Numbered from the stretch's first letter, positions 14,318 through 21,661 are shown. The stretch is 28,299 nucleotides of DNA from Parcubacteria group bacterium CG2_30_45_37 (GCA_001873515.1 MNZH01000004.1:1-28299); one strand, 5' to 3'. Program-made: numbers and translations. The notes: generated by a model from the letters alone, not told the origin.

Positions 14318-14384
14318 GTAATGACAGCTGTATGCCAAAAGCATACGATTGTATAGTTAATAGCATACAATTTAATACCATTAC
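14318..14384. repeat. Branched inverted-repeat element between PPDK_N and GHKL genes
   Basis: Outer stem GTAATG (14318-14323)/CATTAC (14379-14384) encloses two hairpins: GTATGC/GCATAC (14330-14335/14341-14346) and ATTGTAT/ATACAAT (14348-14354/14365-14371). GCATAC recurs 22 bp apart (14341, 14363). It could be an operator or an RNA structure. Confidence 0.6.
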
Positions 14385-14404
14385 CTAAATTTGTAATAAT
14401 CTAT

Positions 14405-15868
14405 ATGTTTAATAAAACCAATAAAATCAGAGTTACGGTGGACAAAAGCCATCTGTTTACCTTGGGCGAAAAAATGTACCGCGAAAGCATTGAGTTCGTG
14501 CGCGAGCTGGTCAATAACGCTTACGACGCTGACGCTACCGACGTTTTGGTTTTAATCGCGGACGATAAAATCGAGGTGGCCGATAACGGCGCCGGCATGA
14601 ATACTAAAGGGCTGGAACAGTTTTTTACCATTGGCTCGGAAGAAAAAAGGACGCACGGCGTCTCGCCCAAATTCGGCCGCAAGCGCATCGGCCAGTTCGG
14701 CATCGGCAAATTCTCGGCCTTGGCCTTAGCCGACGAATTTATTGTGGAAAGCGTCAGAGGAAAATACAAATATACCGTGGTGTTCAGCCGCGCTTCCTGG
14801 AAAAGCGACCAAAGCTGGGACCTGCCGATAAAAAAAGAAGAGGCCACCGCCTTAGACAAAGAAGGCACAAAAATAATTTTAAACCATTTGACGAAAAAAG
14901 TGAGCCTAGCCGAGGCGGAAAAATATTTAAGAGAATCGGTGCCGTTGCGCGCCAAAAAATTCAGCGTTTATTTAAACAATAAAAAGGTCAGCGCCCGGAC
15001 CGTGCCCGGCCGAATTATTCCGTTTAATATTAAAACTATGTACGGCTTGATCGAGGGAGAAGTTATCGTGGCCTTGGACGCGCGCGACGTTTTGGAACCG
15101 GGCATGGAATGCCGCGTCAAGCAGGTGTTGATTAAGCGCGATTTGTTCGGCGTTGAGCGCAAATATCATCATGGCCTTAATAAAATCACTGGCTCGGTCA
15201 ACGCTGATTTTTTGCCCTTGATTTCCGCGCGTACGGATTTTGTGATTGACAGTCCGGAATATAAATTGTTTTATCAGCTGATGCAAAAGCAGCTGGAGTC
15301 GGTGTTGGCAGATTTAAAAAAGCAAAGCGAGACTAAGAATTTTAAAAAAATCAATCAAGAACTGGCCGAGGTAATGAAGCAGATTAAAGACGCGCTAATA
15401 CTTAATCCGGATTTTGTGCCGGCCGGCCGAGCCGTGACGCGGCTTAAGCGGGCCGGACGGGCAGTCGGAGCTTTGGCCGGAGTTGATTTGGATAAAAGGG
15501 AAATAAAAAATAAAAATGAAACGGCTGTTAAAACTGAAAAATCAGAAAAGCCGGAAGCTCAACCTGAACCGAAAATTCAGGCTAAGCCGCTGGTGGTTAA
15601 AAAAATTAGATTGAAAAAATTAGGCATTTCCTGCGGCGTGGTTAGTCTGGGCGAGGACGGGCCGGAAGTATTGAGTCAAGGCAATTTGATTTATATCAAT
15701 CAGGACCATCCGCTTTACCAGAAATTTTATAAAAAACGGGAGCAGTTTATCCTTAATTTAATGCGCCTCATAACACAGGAAATTGTGCTCATGAAAAAAT
15801 CGCGCATCACGGCCGCCGAGGCCTTTAGCTGGCAAAGCAAGCTGTTACAGGACGCTTTAAGCAAATAA
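14405..15868 (+). CDS. GHKL (HSP90/MutL/MORC-like) ATPase of unknown role
   Basis: A 487-aa protein with a Bergerat-fold ATPase at the N-terminus. The N box is RELVNNAYDADAT (Glu34, Asn38, Asp41), the G1 box DNGAGM (residues 60-65) and the G2/lid IGQFGIGKFSALA (about 95-107). Residues ~110-300 probably form an S5-like transducer region. A Lys/Pro/Glu-rich linker (about 375-400) leads to a ~90-residue C-terminal region with LIYINQDHPLYQKFYKK. There is no HisKA, receiver or nuclease domain, so it is not a sensor kinase, GyrB or full MutL. Such GHKL proteins include chaperone-like and DNA-associated ATPases, and some belong to defence systems; no function can be assigned. It follows the PPDK_N gene across a branched inverted-repeat element. 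Confidence 0.82.
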   Translation: MFNKTNKIRVTVDKSHLFTLGEKMYRESIEFVRELVNNAYDADATDVLVLIADDKIEVADNGAGMNTKGLEQFFTIGSEEKRTHGVSPKFGRKRIGQFGIGKFSALALADEFIVESVRGKYKYTVVFSRASWKSDQSWDLPIKKEEATALDKEGTKIILNHLTKKVSLAEAEKYLRESVPLRAKKFSVYLNNKKVSARTVPGRIIPFNIKTMYGLIEGEVIVALDARDVLEPGMECRVKQVLIKRDLFGVERKYHHGLNKITGSVNADFLPLISARTDFVIDSPEYKLFYQLMQKQLESVLADLKKQSETKNFKKINQELAEVMKQIKDALILNPDFVPAGRAVTRLKRAGRAVGALAGVDLDKREIKNKNETAVKTEKSEKPEAQPEPKIQAKPLVVKKIRLKKLGISCGVVSLGEDGPEVLSQGNLIYINQDHPLYQKFYKKREQFILNLMRLITQEIVLMKKSRITAAEAFSWQSKLLQDALSK

Positions 15869-16012
15869 AATTTTACCGAAGTCAGATTAACGAAGAAGTG
15901 GACGCGAATAAGGGGATAGTAAAGATTATAAGAAAAAAAGAGCGAAGAATAAATAAAATATAATTTGGAAATGGATTGCGGGTCGGGGCCGGGATGACAA
16001 AATCCCCTTAAT

Positions 16013-16030
16013 TCCCCTTTACAAGGGGGA
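16013..16030. repeat. CCCCTTNNNAAGGGG repeat, copy 2
   Basis: CCCCTT-tac-AAGGGGG immediately upstream of tsaC, preceded by AATCCCCTTAA. The right arm, AAGGGGG, is spaced 8 nt from the ATG and can act as a Shine-Dalgarno. Confidence 0.8.
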
Positions 16031-16037
16031 TAAAATT

Positions 16038-16625
16038 ATGCAAATCTTAAAAATAAACATAAATAAAATAACTCAAGAAAAGATTGATTTGATCGCGGGA
16101 TATTTAAAAAGCGGTAAAGTAATCGTTTATCCGACGGATACGGTTTACGGGCTAGGCTGCGACGCGCGCAACGCCGAAGCGATTAAGAAAATAAATAAAA
16201 TTAAAGGCGAAAAAGGCAATAAGCCGCTAATCGCCTTGATTAGTGATTTTCTAATGTTACGGCAGTATTGTTTTATTAACCAAGAGCCGGAGAAGTATTT
16301 AAAAGCAGTCTGGCCGGGGAAAGTGACGGTGATTTTAAAGCGCCGGCCGATTCTGCCCGATGAACTGACCGGCGGGCGAAATAGTCTGGCCGTCAGGTTG
16401 CCGAAAAATGATTTTTTAATTAAAATTATCAGTGAAGCCGGTTTACCGATTGTCTCTACCAGTTTAAATAAGAAAGGCGAAAAGCCTCTCTCGGAGGTAA
16501 AAAATTTAGAAAAATATTTTAAGTATTTGCCGGATTTGGCAATTGACGCGGGAACGTTGAAGGGCAAGCCGTCCAGGATAGTTGATTTAAGGGATATAAA
16601 AAATATTAAGATAATTAGGAAGTAA
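16038..16625 (+). CDS. tsaC: Threonylcarbamoyl-AMP synthase (YrdC/TsaC)
   Basis: A 195-aa YrdC-domain enzyme that makes L-threonylcarbamoyl-AMP from Thr, bicarbonate and ATP, the first step of t6A modification of ANN-decoding tRNAs. Landmarks: VIYPTDTVYGLGCDARN, INKIKGEKGNKPLIALI, AVWPGKVTVILKR, NSLAVRLPKN and PIVSTSLNKKGEKP. It has no C-terminal Sua5 domain, so it is the short form. Its ribosome-binding site appears to be AAGGGGG, the right arm of a palindromic repeat, eight bases before the ATG. It lies 40 nt upstream of tatD, whose leader carries the same repeat. The partner genes tsaB, tsaD and tsaE are not in the window. Confidence 0.94.
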   Translation: MQILKININKITQEKIDLIAGYLKSGKVIVYPTDTVYGLGCDARNAEAIKKINKIKGEKGNKPLIALISDFLMLRQYCFINQEPEKYLKAVWPGKVTVILKRRPILPDELTGGRNSLAVRLPKNDFLIKIISEAGLPIVSTSLNKKGEKPLSEVKNLEKYFKYLPDLAIDAGTLKGKPSRIVDLRDIKNIKIIRK

Positions 16626-16639
16626 TAAAATCCCCCTGA

Positions 16640-16657
16640 CCCCCTTTGTCAAGGGGG
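16640..16657. repeat. CCCCCTTTGTCAAGGGGG repeat, copy 3
   Basis: A perfect palindrome (CCCCCTT-tgtc-AAGGGGG, preceded by TCCCCCTGA) lying between tsaC and tatD. The AAGGGGG arm is 8 nt from the tatD ATG, the same spacing as in front of tsaC. Confidence 0.85.
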
Positions 16658-16665
16658 CATAATTT

Positions 16666-17505
16666 ATGCTGATTGATACCCATGCCCATGTAAATTTTAA
16701 AGCCTTTCAGGCAGATGACGACGAAGTAATTCGGCGCTCTTTGGCGGCCGATACCTGGATGATTTTAGTTGGTTCGGAAGTAAAAACTTCCAAGCGCGCC
16801 TTAGAATACGCGAATAAGTATGAAAAGGGGGTTTACGCCGCGGTCGGCCTGCATCCCATGCATACGCGCGAGCAGAAAGTTGAAGGCGAAGATTATAATT
16901 TTATAACCCGCGAAGAAGAATTCAGCTATGACGTTTATGAGAAGCTGGCGCAGTTTAAAAAAGTCGTGGCCGTGGGCGAAATCGGTTTGGATTATTATCA
17001 TCTTGATTACGCGACCGACATGGCTGCTCTTAAGCGAAAACAAAAACAAATTTTTACCCGCCAGCTTGAGCTGGCAAAAAATTTAAAGCTGCCGGTGATT
17101 ATCCATTGCCGCCAGGCGCATGACGACATGCTGGAAATTTTAAAAGCTTTTAAAAAAGACCATAAAGACAGCTTGCCCAAGGACAAAGCCTGGGGCGTGA
17201 TGCATTGTTTTTCCGGCGACGAAGAATTGGCCTGGCAGTATTTTAAGCTGGGATTAAATATTTCTTTTACCGGTTTAATTACCTTTTCCGCGCAATGGGA
17301 TGATTTAATCCGGCGCCTGCCTAATGATAAATTCATGGTGGAGACCGATTGTCCTTATATGACGCCGGAACCATTTCGCGGCCGGCGCAACGAGCCGTTG
17401 TTCGTTAAAAAAGTGGCGGAGAGGATCGCGGAAATCAAGAATTTAAGCCTAGAAAAAATCTCTGAAATTACGACAAATAACGCTAAAATACTATTTAATA
17501 TTTAA
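16666..17505 (+). CDS. TatD-family metal-dependent hydrolase
   Basis: A 279-aa TIM-barrel amidohydrolase of the TatD DNase family. Metal ligands and signatures in order: DTHAHVNF (His6, His8), VAVGEIGLDYYHLD, LPVIIHCRQAHDD, GVMHCFSGDEE and VETDCPYMTPEPFRGRRNEP. It has the expected length with about 15 extra residues near position 70 (KVEGEDYNFITREEE). Members are reported as 3'-5' exonucleases, but in vivo substrates vary. The ribosome-binding site appears to come from a repeat palindrome. It is probably cotranscribed with tsaC; the strong promoter of the atp operon begins just after its stop. Confidence 0.93.
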   Translation: MLIDTHAHVNFKAFQADDDEVIRRSLAADTWMILVGSEVKTSKRALEYANKYEKGVYAAVGLHPMHTREQKVEGEDYNFITREEEFSYDVYEKLAQFKKVVAVGEIGLDYYHLDYATDMAALKRKQKQIFTRQLELAKNLKLPVIIHCRQAHDDMLEILKAFKKDHKDSLPKDKAWGVMHCFSGDEELAWQYFKLGLNISFTGLITFSAQWDDLIRRLPNDKFMVETDCPYMTPEPFRGRRNEPLFVKKVAERIAEIKNLSLEKISEITTNNAKILFNI

Positions 17506-17536
17506 TCAGCCCGGTAAATTAAAAATAAATTAAGCA

Positions 17537-17565
17537 TTGACTTTTAGTTTTATCCAGTATAAAAT
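17537..17565 (+). promoter_or_regulatory. Promoter of the atp operon
   Basis: TTGACT (17537-17542), 17-nt spacer, TAAAAT (17560-17565); both are 5/6 matches. The start is predicted near 17572, giving a ~104-nt leader before the AtpI-like gene. In that leader 17616-17626 can pair with 17696-17706 inside the coding region (11 bp, one G-U), placing the start codon in the loop. Confidence 0.7.
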
Positions 17566-17675
17566 AATGGTGGATAAGTTAGGCGGTTTATGGATAAAAT
17601 TTAACATATTATGAACTCCGTTAGAATTTGGCCAGTATATTTTTTTAGAAGCGCGAAGGATTAAATATTACTATA

Positions 17676-17957
17676 ATGAGAAAACAAAATAAAGTTTCTA
17701 ACGGGGTAAAAAAACAAGCCTGGTGGCAGCCGGCGATATTAATGTTTTTCAGGCTGTCTGTCTGGATCGCGGTTCCGATAATTATCGCTTTATTCGTCGG
17801 TAAATGGCTGGATAAAAAATATCAGAGCGAGCCCTGGCTTTTTTTATTGTCAATCGGCCTGGCTTTTATTGTTTCGTTGTCAGGCTTAATTAAAAATACG
17901 ATTGCTGAATATAAAAAAATTGAAGAAGCCGAAAGAACCAAGATAAATAAAAAATAA
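17676..17957 (+). CDS. AtpI/AtpZ-like ATP synthase accessory membrane protein
   Basis: A 93-aa protein with two membrane spans (about residues 22-44, MFFRLSVWIAVPIIIALFVG, and 55-74, LFLLSIGLAFIVSLSGLI) joined by a short basic loop (KWLDKKYQSEPW). Basic termini on both sides suit a cytoplasmic N- and C-terminus. The position, first in the F-type ATP synthase operon, and the shape match the AtpI/AtpZ family, which assists c-ring assembly or Mg/Ca handling. The start at 17676 is preceded by GAAGGA at a long distance (15 nt), so initiation may be weak or structured. It is the least conserved member of the operon but the context is strong. Confidence 0.85.
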   Translation: MRKQNKVSNGVKKQAWWQPAILMFFRLSVWIAVPIIIALFVGKWLDKKYQSEPWLFLLSIGLAFIVSLSGLIKNTIAEYKKIEEAERTKINKK

Positions 17958-17998
17958 ATTCGGATAAATTTTTACCCTGATTTTTTTGTTTTTCCATT

Positions 17999-18820
17999 AT
18001 GTCAGCCAACGCCAGCCAAATTACCAGCGAACATACCCTATACGCCGAACCCGTTTTGACCATCGGCGGATTTACGGCAACCAATTCTTTTCTTAATTCC
18101 TTGCTGGTAATTTTCATCGTCGCGATCTTCGCTTTATTTTTTAAATCAAAAATTAAGCCGGTGCCGCGGGGATTGCAGAACGGAGTTGAGGCGGCCATTG
18201 AGTCTCTTTTGGATGTTTTTGATTCGGTTACCGGTTCTAGAGAAAAAACTTTGAAATTTTTTCCGATAATTTTCAGTTTTTTTGTTTTTATTCTGCTTAA
18301 TAATTGGCTGGGGCTTTTGCCCGGAGTCGGTTCAATCGGCCAAATAGTTTCCGAACACGGCGAGAAAATTTTTGTGCCTTTATTCCGCGGCGGCACGGCT
18401 GATTTAAATACCACGTTGGCTTTAGCCAGCATCGGCCTGGCCGCCAGCCATATTTTCGGCGTTATTTTTGTCGGCTGGTGGCGCTATTTAAACAAGTTTA
18501 TCAACCTTAAGGCTTTAGCGGAAATTCCCGGAAAAATTTTTAAAGAACCAACGGTTTTAATTATCAATCCGATTAAATTTTTTGTCGGTTTGCTGGAAAT
18601 AATCAGCGAAATCGCCAAATTAGCCAGCCTGTCGTTCAGGCTTTTCGGCAATGTTTTCGCCGGCGAGGTTTTATTGGCCTCCATGTCCGCTATTTTGGCT
18701 TTTGGCCTGCCGATTCCGTTTATGTTTTTAGAAATTTTAGTCGGCTTGATTCAAGCCTTGATTTTTTCCATGCTGATTTTAACATATTTAACGGTCATGA
18801 CTGCCGCGGAAGAACATTAA
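17999..18820 (+). CDS. atpB: F-type ATP synthase subunit a
   Basis: A 273-aa integral membrane subunit that forms the ion half-channels against the c-ring. Five or six hydrophobic helices are visible. The essential arginine lies in SLSFRLFGNVFAGEVLL (Arg214), and the last helix pair (FMFLEILVGLIQALIFSMLILTYL) has the conserved Gln and Tyr positions of the channel. An N-terminal stretch TSEHTLYAEPVLTIGGF resembles the usual periplasmic start. A loop of ~30 polar residues (SEHGEKIFVPLFRGGTADLN) is normal for the family. It sits 41 nt after the AtpI-like gene and 107 nt before atpE. Confidence 0.96.
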   Translation: MSANASQITSEHTLYAEPVLTIGGFTATNSFLNSLLVIFIVAIFALFFKSKIKPVPRGLQNGVEAAIESLLDVFDSVTGSREKTLKFFPIIFSFFVFILLNNWLGLLPGVGSIGQIVSEHGEKIFVPLFRGGTADLNTTLALASIGLAASHIFGVIFVGWWRYLNKFINLKALAEIPGKIFKEPTVLIINPIKFFVGLLEIISEIAKLASLSFRLFGNVFAGEVLLASMSAILAFGLPIPFMFLEILVGLIQALIFSMLILTYLTVMTAAEEH

Positions 18821-18893
18821 AGCGTAAAATTAATTATTTATAATATAAATTTTTGAAGATGAGATTTGAATTTTGGCGAGCTTAAATTATTCC

Positions 18894-18921
18894 CAATTTT
18901 CAATTTTCAATTTTCAATTTT
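18894..18921. repeat. CAATTTT heptamer array upstream of atpE
   Basis: Four perfect CAATTTT units and a partial CAAATT end 6 nt before the atpE ATG, replacing any purine-rich Shine-Dalgarno. It is the third heptamer array in the window. Confidence 0.9.
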
Positions 18922-18927
18922 CAAATT

Positions 18928-19140
18928 ATGGAATCAATAATGTTGGCCAAAGCCTTAGCCATAGGCATTGGTGCTTTAGGCCCGGGTATCGGTGTTGGCT
19001 TAATTGGCGCCAAAGCCATGGAAGCGATTGGCAGAAACCCCGAAGCTTCGGGTAAGATTTTAGTTTCCATGCTATTAGCCTCGGCTTTCGCCGAAGCGAT
19101 CGCTATTTACGCCTTGGTAATCGCTTTTAGCATCAAATAA
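18928..19140 (+). CDS. atpE: F-type ATP synthase subunit c
   Basis: A 70-aa hairpin proteolipid of the rotor ring. Helix 1 holds the glycine motif GALGPGIGVGLIGAKA, the polar loop is GRNPEAS, and helix 2 carries the ion-binding carboxylate Glu56 in ASAFAEAIAIYALV. The Gln/Ser/Thr pattern typical of Na+-binding c subunits is missing, so H+ coupling is the likelier reading (inference). The ATG at 18928 has no Shine-Dalgarno but follows an AT-rich heptamer array, perhaps an unstructured ribosome entry site. A stable hairpin lies just after the gene (19166-19192), which may help set the high c-subunit dosage. Confidence 0.96.
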   Translation: MESIMLAKALAIGIGALGPGIGVGLIGAKAMEAIGRNPEASGKILVSMLLASAFAEAIAIYALVIAFSIK

Positions 19141-19165
19141 GTTAACGATTTAGTAATTTAGCGGA

Positions 19166-19192
19166 CTGTCCCGGGCGCGATGTTCGGGACAG
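19166..19192 (+). repeat. Intercistronic hairpin between atpE and atpF
   Basis: CTGTCCCG (19166-19173) and CGGGACAG (19185-19192) form a perfect 8-bp GC-rich stem with an 11-nt loop, with no U-run directly after. It may be a repeat unit and also an mRNA stabiliser for atpE. Confidence 0.75.
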
Positions 19193-19225
19193 GGGCGAAA
19201 TTATTATTTTTTAAATTTATTATTT

Positions 19226-19714
19226 ATGGGCAGTTTAATAGATACATTTCATATTGATATCAGGCTATTAGCCGCCCAAGCGGTTAATTTTGCCATTGTT
19301 TTTTTAATTCTTTATTTTTTTATTTTTAAACCTTTGTCAAAAGTAATGGCGGACCGTTCGGCCAAAATCGCTAAAAGCTTGGCGGACGCCGAGGAGATTG
19401 ACAGAAAATTAGCTGAAGCGGAGAATAAATATAAAGTAAGGCTTGCCGAGGCCAAAAAGGAAGCCAATTTAATTTTAGATAAAGTCAACCGTCAAGCCGA
19501 AGAAAACAAGCAGGCGATGATAATTCGGGCCAAAGAAGAAATCGGACAGATAATTAACCAAGAAAAGCAAAAAATGCAGGTAGAAAAGGCGGCCACGCTT
19601 AAAGAAATTAAAAAAGAAACAGCAGGCTTGGTAATCGCGGCCGTGGAAAAAGTTTTGGGCGAAAAAATGGACGGGAAAAAAGACGGAGAGATGATTAAGC
19701 AGATGATAAAATAA
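19226..19714 (+). CDS. atpF: F-type ATP synthase subunit b
   Basis: A 162-aa peripheral-stalk subunit. One membrane helix (about residues 14-36, AAQAVNFAIVFLILYFFIFKPL) is followed by the KPLSKVMADRSAKIAKSLADA segment and a long charged coiled coil rich in Glu/Lys/Ala, ending with a delta-interacting C-terminus (AVEKVLGEKMDGKKDGEMIK). Length and layout are standard. The stop and the atpH start share one base (TAATG at 19712-19716), so translation is coupled. Only one b-type gene is seen, implying a homodimeric stalk. Confidence 0.95.
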   Translation: MGSLIDTFHIDIRLLAAQAVNFAIVFLILYFFIFKPLSKVMADRSAKIAKSLADAEEIDRKLAEAENKYKVRLAEAKKEANLILDKVNRQAEENKQAMIIRAKEEIGQIINQEKQKMQVEKAATLKEIKKETAGLVIAAVEKVLGEKMDGKKDGEMIKQMIK

Positions 19715-20115
19715 TGAAAATTACGGCTAAACAATTCGCCTTGAGCTTGTATGAAGCGGTAACGGGAAAACCGGCCGCTCAAGTTAAGAGCGTGATAAAA
19801 AAATTCGTTGAACTTTTAGCTGAGAAAAACATGTTGAGTCTGGCGGATAAAATCGTTGCCCAGTTTGTAAAAATATGGAATGAGAAGCGCGGCATCGTGG
19901 AGACGGAAGTAGTGAGCGCCAACAACCTTAATAAAGAAACAATTAAATTATTAAAAAATTATATTATTAAATTATCAGGCGTTAAAGAGGTTGTAGTGGA
20001 TGTGAAAGCGAATAAAGGTTTATTAAGCGGAGTGATAATACGATATGGCGATAGAGTCTTGGACGGCAGCCTTAAGACGCGGTTAGAGGAATTAAAAAGC
20101 GAGTTAATTAAATAA
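19714..20115 (+). CDS. atpH: F-type ATP synthase subunit delta (short)
   Basis: A 133-aa delta/OSCP subunit linking the stalk to the alpha3beta3 head. ITAKQFALSLYEAV is the usual N-terminal start, and the C-terminal half (VSANNLNKETIKLLKNYI, VDVKANKGLLSGVIIRYGDRVLDGSLKTRLEEL) is well conserved. The family is usually ~175-180 aa; the missing ~45 residues come from the N-terminal helical bundle. The ORF is intact and coupled to atpF, so this is a shortened subunit, not a frameshift; short delta subunits fit a streamlined genome. Confidence 0.92.
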   Translation: MKITAKQFALSLYEAVTGKPAAQVKSVIKKFVELLAEKNMLSLADKIVAQFVKIWNEKRGIVETEVVSANNLNKETIKLLKNYIIKLSGVKEVVVDVKANKGLLSGVIIRYGDRVLDGSLKTRLEELKSELIK

Positions 20116-20131
20116 TTTTAGAATTTATTAT

Positions 20132-21661
20132 ATGTCTACCAAAGATTTTATTATTGAACAATTAAAAGAGCAAATCGCCGATTTTAAAGTTAAAGCCAAG
20201 CAAGAAACCGTGGGCCGGGTGATTGAAGTCGGCGACGGTATCGCCAGAATTGAAGGCGTTTCCGATGTCATGATGTCGGAGATGCTTGAATTTAAGACTT
20301 CTAAGGGCTCGGTCTATGGCGTGGCTTTGAATTTAGAAGAAGATCGCGTTGGCGCCATAATTTTAGGCGATTATCTCGGAATTAAACAAGGCGACGAAGT
20401 AAAATGCTTAAAAAGAATTTTGGAGGCGCCGGTAGGCGAAAGCTTGGTCGGCCGGGTAGTTAACCCGCTAGGCGAGCCGCTTGACGGCAAAGGCGAAATC
20501 GCGGCCGTGAAACATTATCCGGTGGAAAAAATCGCTCCGGGCGTAATTACCCGCGAATCGGTTAAACAGCCGGTGCAGACCGGCATTAAAGTCATTGACG
20601 CGATTATTCCGATCGGCCGCGGCCAGCGCGAATTGATTATCGGCGACCGCCAAATCGGCAAAAGCGCCATCGCTATTGATACGATTATCAACCAGAAAGG
20701 CCAAAAGATGAAATGCGTTTATGTGGCGATCGGCCAAAAAGAATCAAAGGTGGCCGGCCTGGTGGCCAAACTGGAACAGTGCGGCGCCATGGAATATACC
20801 ATCGTGGTTTTGGCCGGCGCTTCGGACCCGGCGTCGCTACTCTACATCGCGCCTTACGCCGGCTGCGCCATGGCCGAATATTTTTTAGATAAAGGCGAAG
20901 ATGTTTTAATCGTTTACGATGATTTGTCAAAACACGCGGTGTCTTATCGTGAAATTTCCCTGCTGTTGCGCCGGCCGCCCGGGCGTGAAGCTTATCCGGG
21001 CGATATCTTTTATCTGCATTCCCGCCTCCTGGAACGCGCTTGCAAATTAAATAAGGATTTTGGCGGCGGCTCGATTACGGCTTTACCAATTATTGAAACC
21101 CAGGCCGGCGACATGTCGGCCTATATTCCGACCAATGTTATTTCCATTACCGACGGGCAGATTTATTTAATGCCGGAATTATTTTATCAGGGTAGCCGCC
21201 CGGCCGTGGACGCCGGCCTGTCGGTGTCGCGCGTGGGCTCAAGCGCCCAGATTAAGGCCATGAAAAAAGTGGCCGGCAAAATGAAGCTGGAAGCCGCCCA
21301 ATTCCGGGAATTGGCCGCTTTCGTCCAATTTGGCTCGGACTTGGACAAAGACACCAAGGCCAAGCTGGAACGCGGCAAGAGGCTTTCCGAAATCTTTAAG
21401 CAGGGCCAATATAGCCCGGTGCCGGCGGCTAATCAGGTGCTGATTTTTTACGCTTTAATTAACGGCTTGGCCGACGACGTGCCGGTGGAAAAAATTTCCG
21501 ACTTTGAAACGGGGTTGTTTAAATACGCGGCTGTCTCTGGCGCGAAAATTTTAAAAGAAATCAGTGAGAAGCAGGATCTTAATGATGAGCTGGAAAAGAA
21601 GATGAAGGAGCTGATAAATGACTATAAAGATAGCGAAATATGGCTTCGTCAAGAGACATAA
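20132..21661 (+). CDS. atpA: F-type ATP synthase subunit alpha
   Basis: A 509-aa non-catalytic nucleotide-binding subunit. N-terminal beta barrel (TVGRVIEVGDGIARIEGVSDV), Walker A as GDRQIGKSAIAID (usual form GDRQTGKT), Walker B region VLIVYDDLSKHAVSYREISLLLRRPPGREA, and the arginine finger in GLSVSRVGSSAQIKAMK. Length is normal. The C-terminal stop overlaps the atpG start by 22 bp. The Thr-to-Ile and Thr-to-Ser changes in Walker A are conservative enough for binding. Gene order alpha-gamma-beta-epsilon is the classical one. Confidence 0.98.
   Translation: MSTKDFIIEQLKEQIADFKVKAKQETVGRVIEVGDGIARIEGVSDVMMSEMLEFKTSKGSVYGVALNLEEDRVGAIILGDYLGIKQGDEVKCLKRILEAPVGESLVGRVVNPLGEPLDGKGEIAAVKHYPVEKIAPGVITRESVKQPVQTGIKVIDAIIPIGRGQRELIIGDRQIGKSAIAIDTIINQKGQKMKCVYVAIGQKESKVAGLVAKLEQCGAMEYTIVVLAGASDPASLLYIAPYAGCAMAEYFLDKGEDVLIVYDDLSKHAVSYREISLLLRRPPGREAYPGDIFYLHSRLLERACKLNKDFGGGSITALPIIETQAGDMSAYIPTNVISITDGQIYLMPELFYQGSRPAVDAGLSVSRVGSSAQIKAMKKVAGKMKLEAAQFRELAAFVQFGSDLDKDTKAKLERGKRLSEIFKQGQYSPVPAANQVLIFYALINGLADDVPVEKISDFETGLFKYAAVSGAKILKEISEKQDLNDELEKKMKELINDYKDSEIWLRQET

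Noticed and set aside
14314..14404. Remnant of the missing PEP synthase domains after the PPDK_N gene
   Set aside because: The 91 nt hold only inverted repeats; there is no His-domain motif in any frame, so it is not a simple frameshift.
14405..15868. Calling the GHKL protein HtpG, MutL or a histidine kinase
   Set aside because: It has the N, G1 and G2 boxes but lacks the middle and C-terminal domains of Hsp90, the MutL endonuclease part and any HisKA helix.
15869..16037. Small gene or promoter between GHKL and tsaC
   Set aside because: TATAAT-like sequence near 15957 has no -35, and no ORF is convincing; only repeat remnants are seen.
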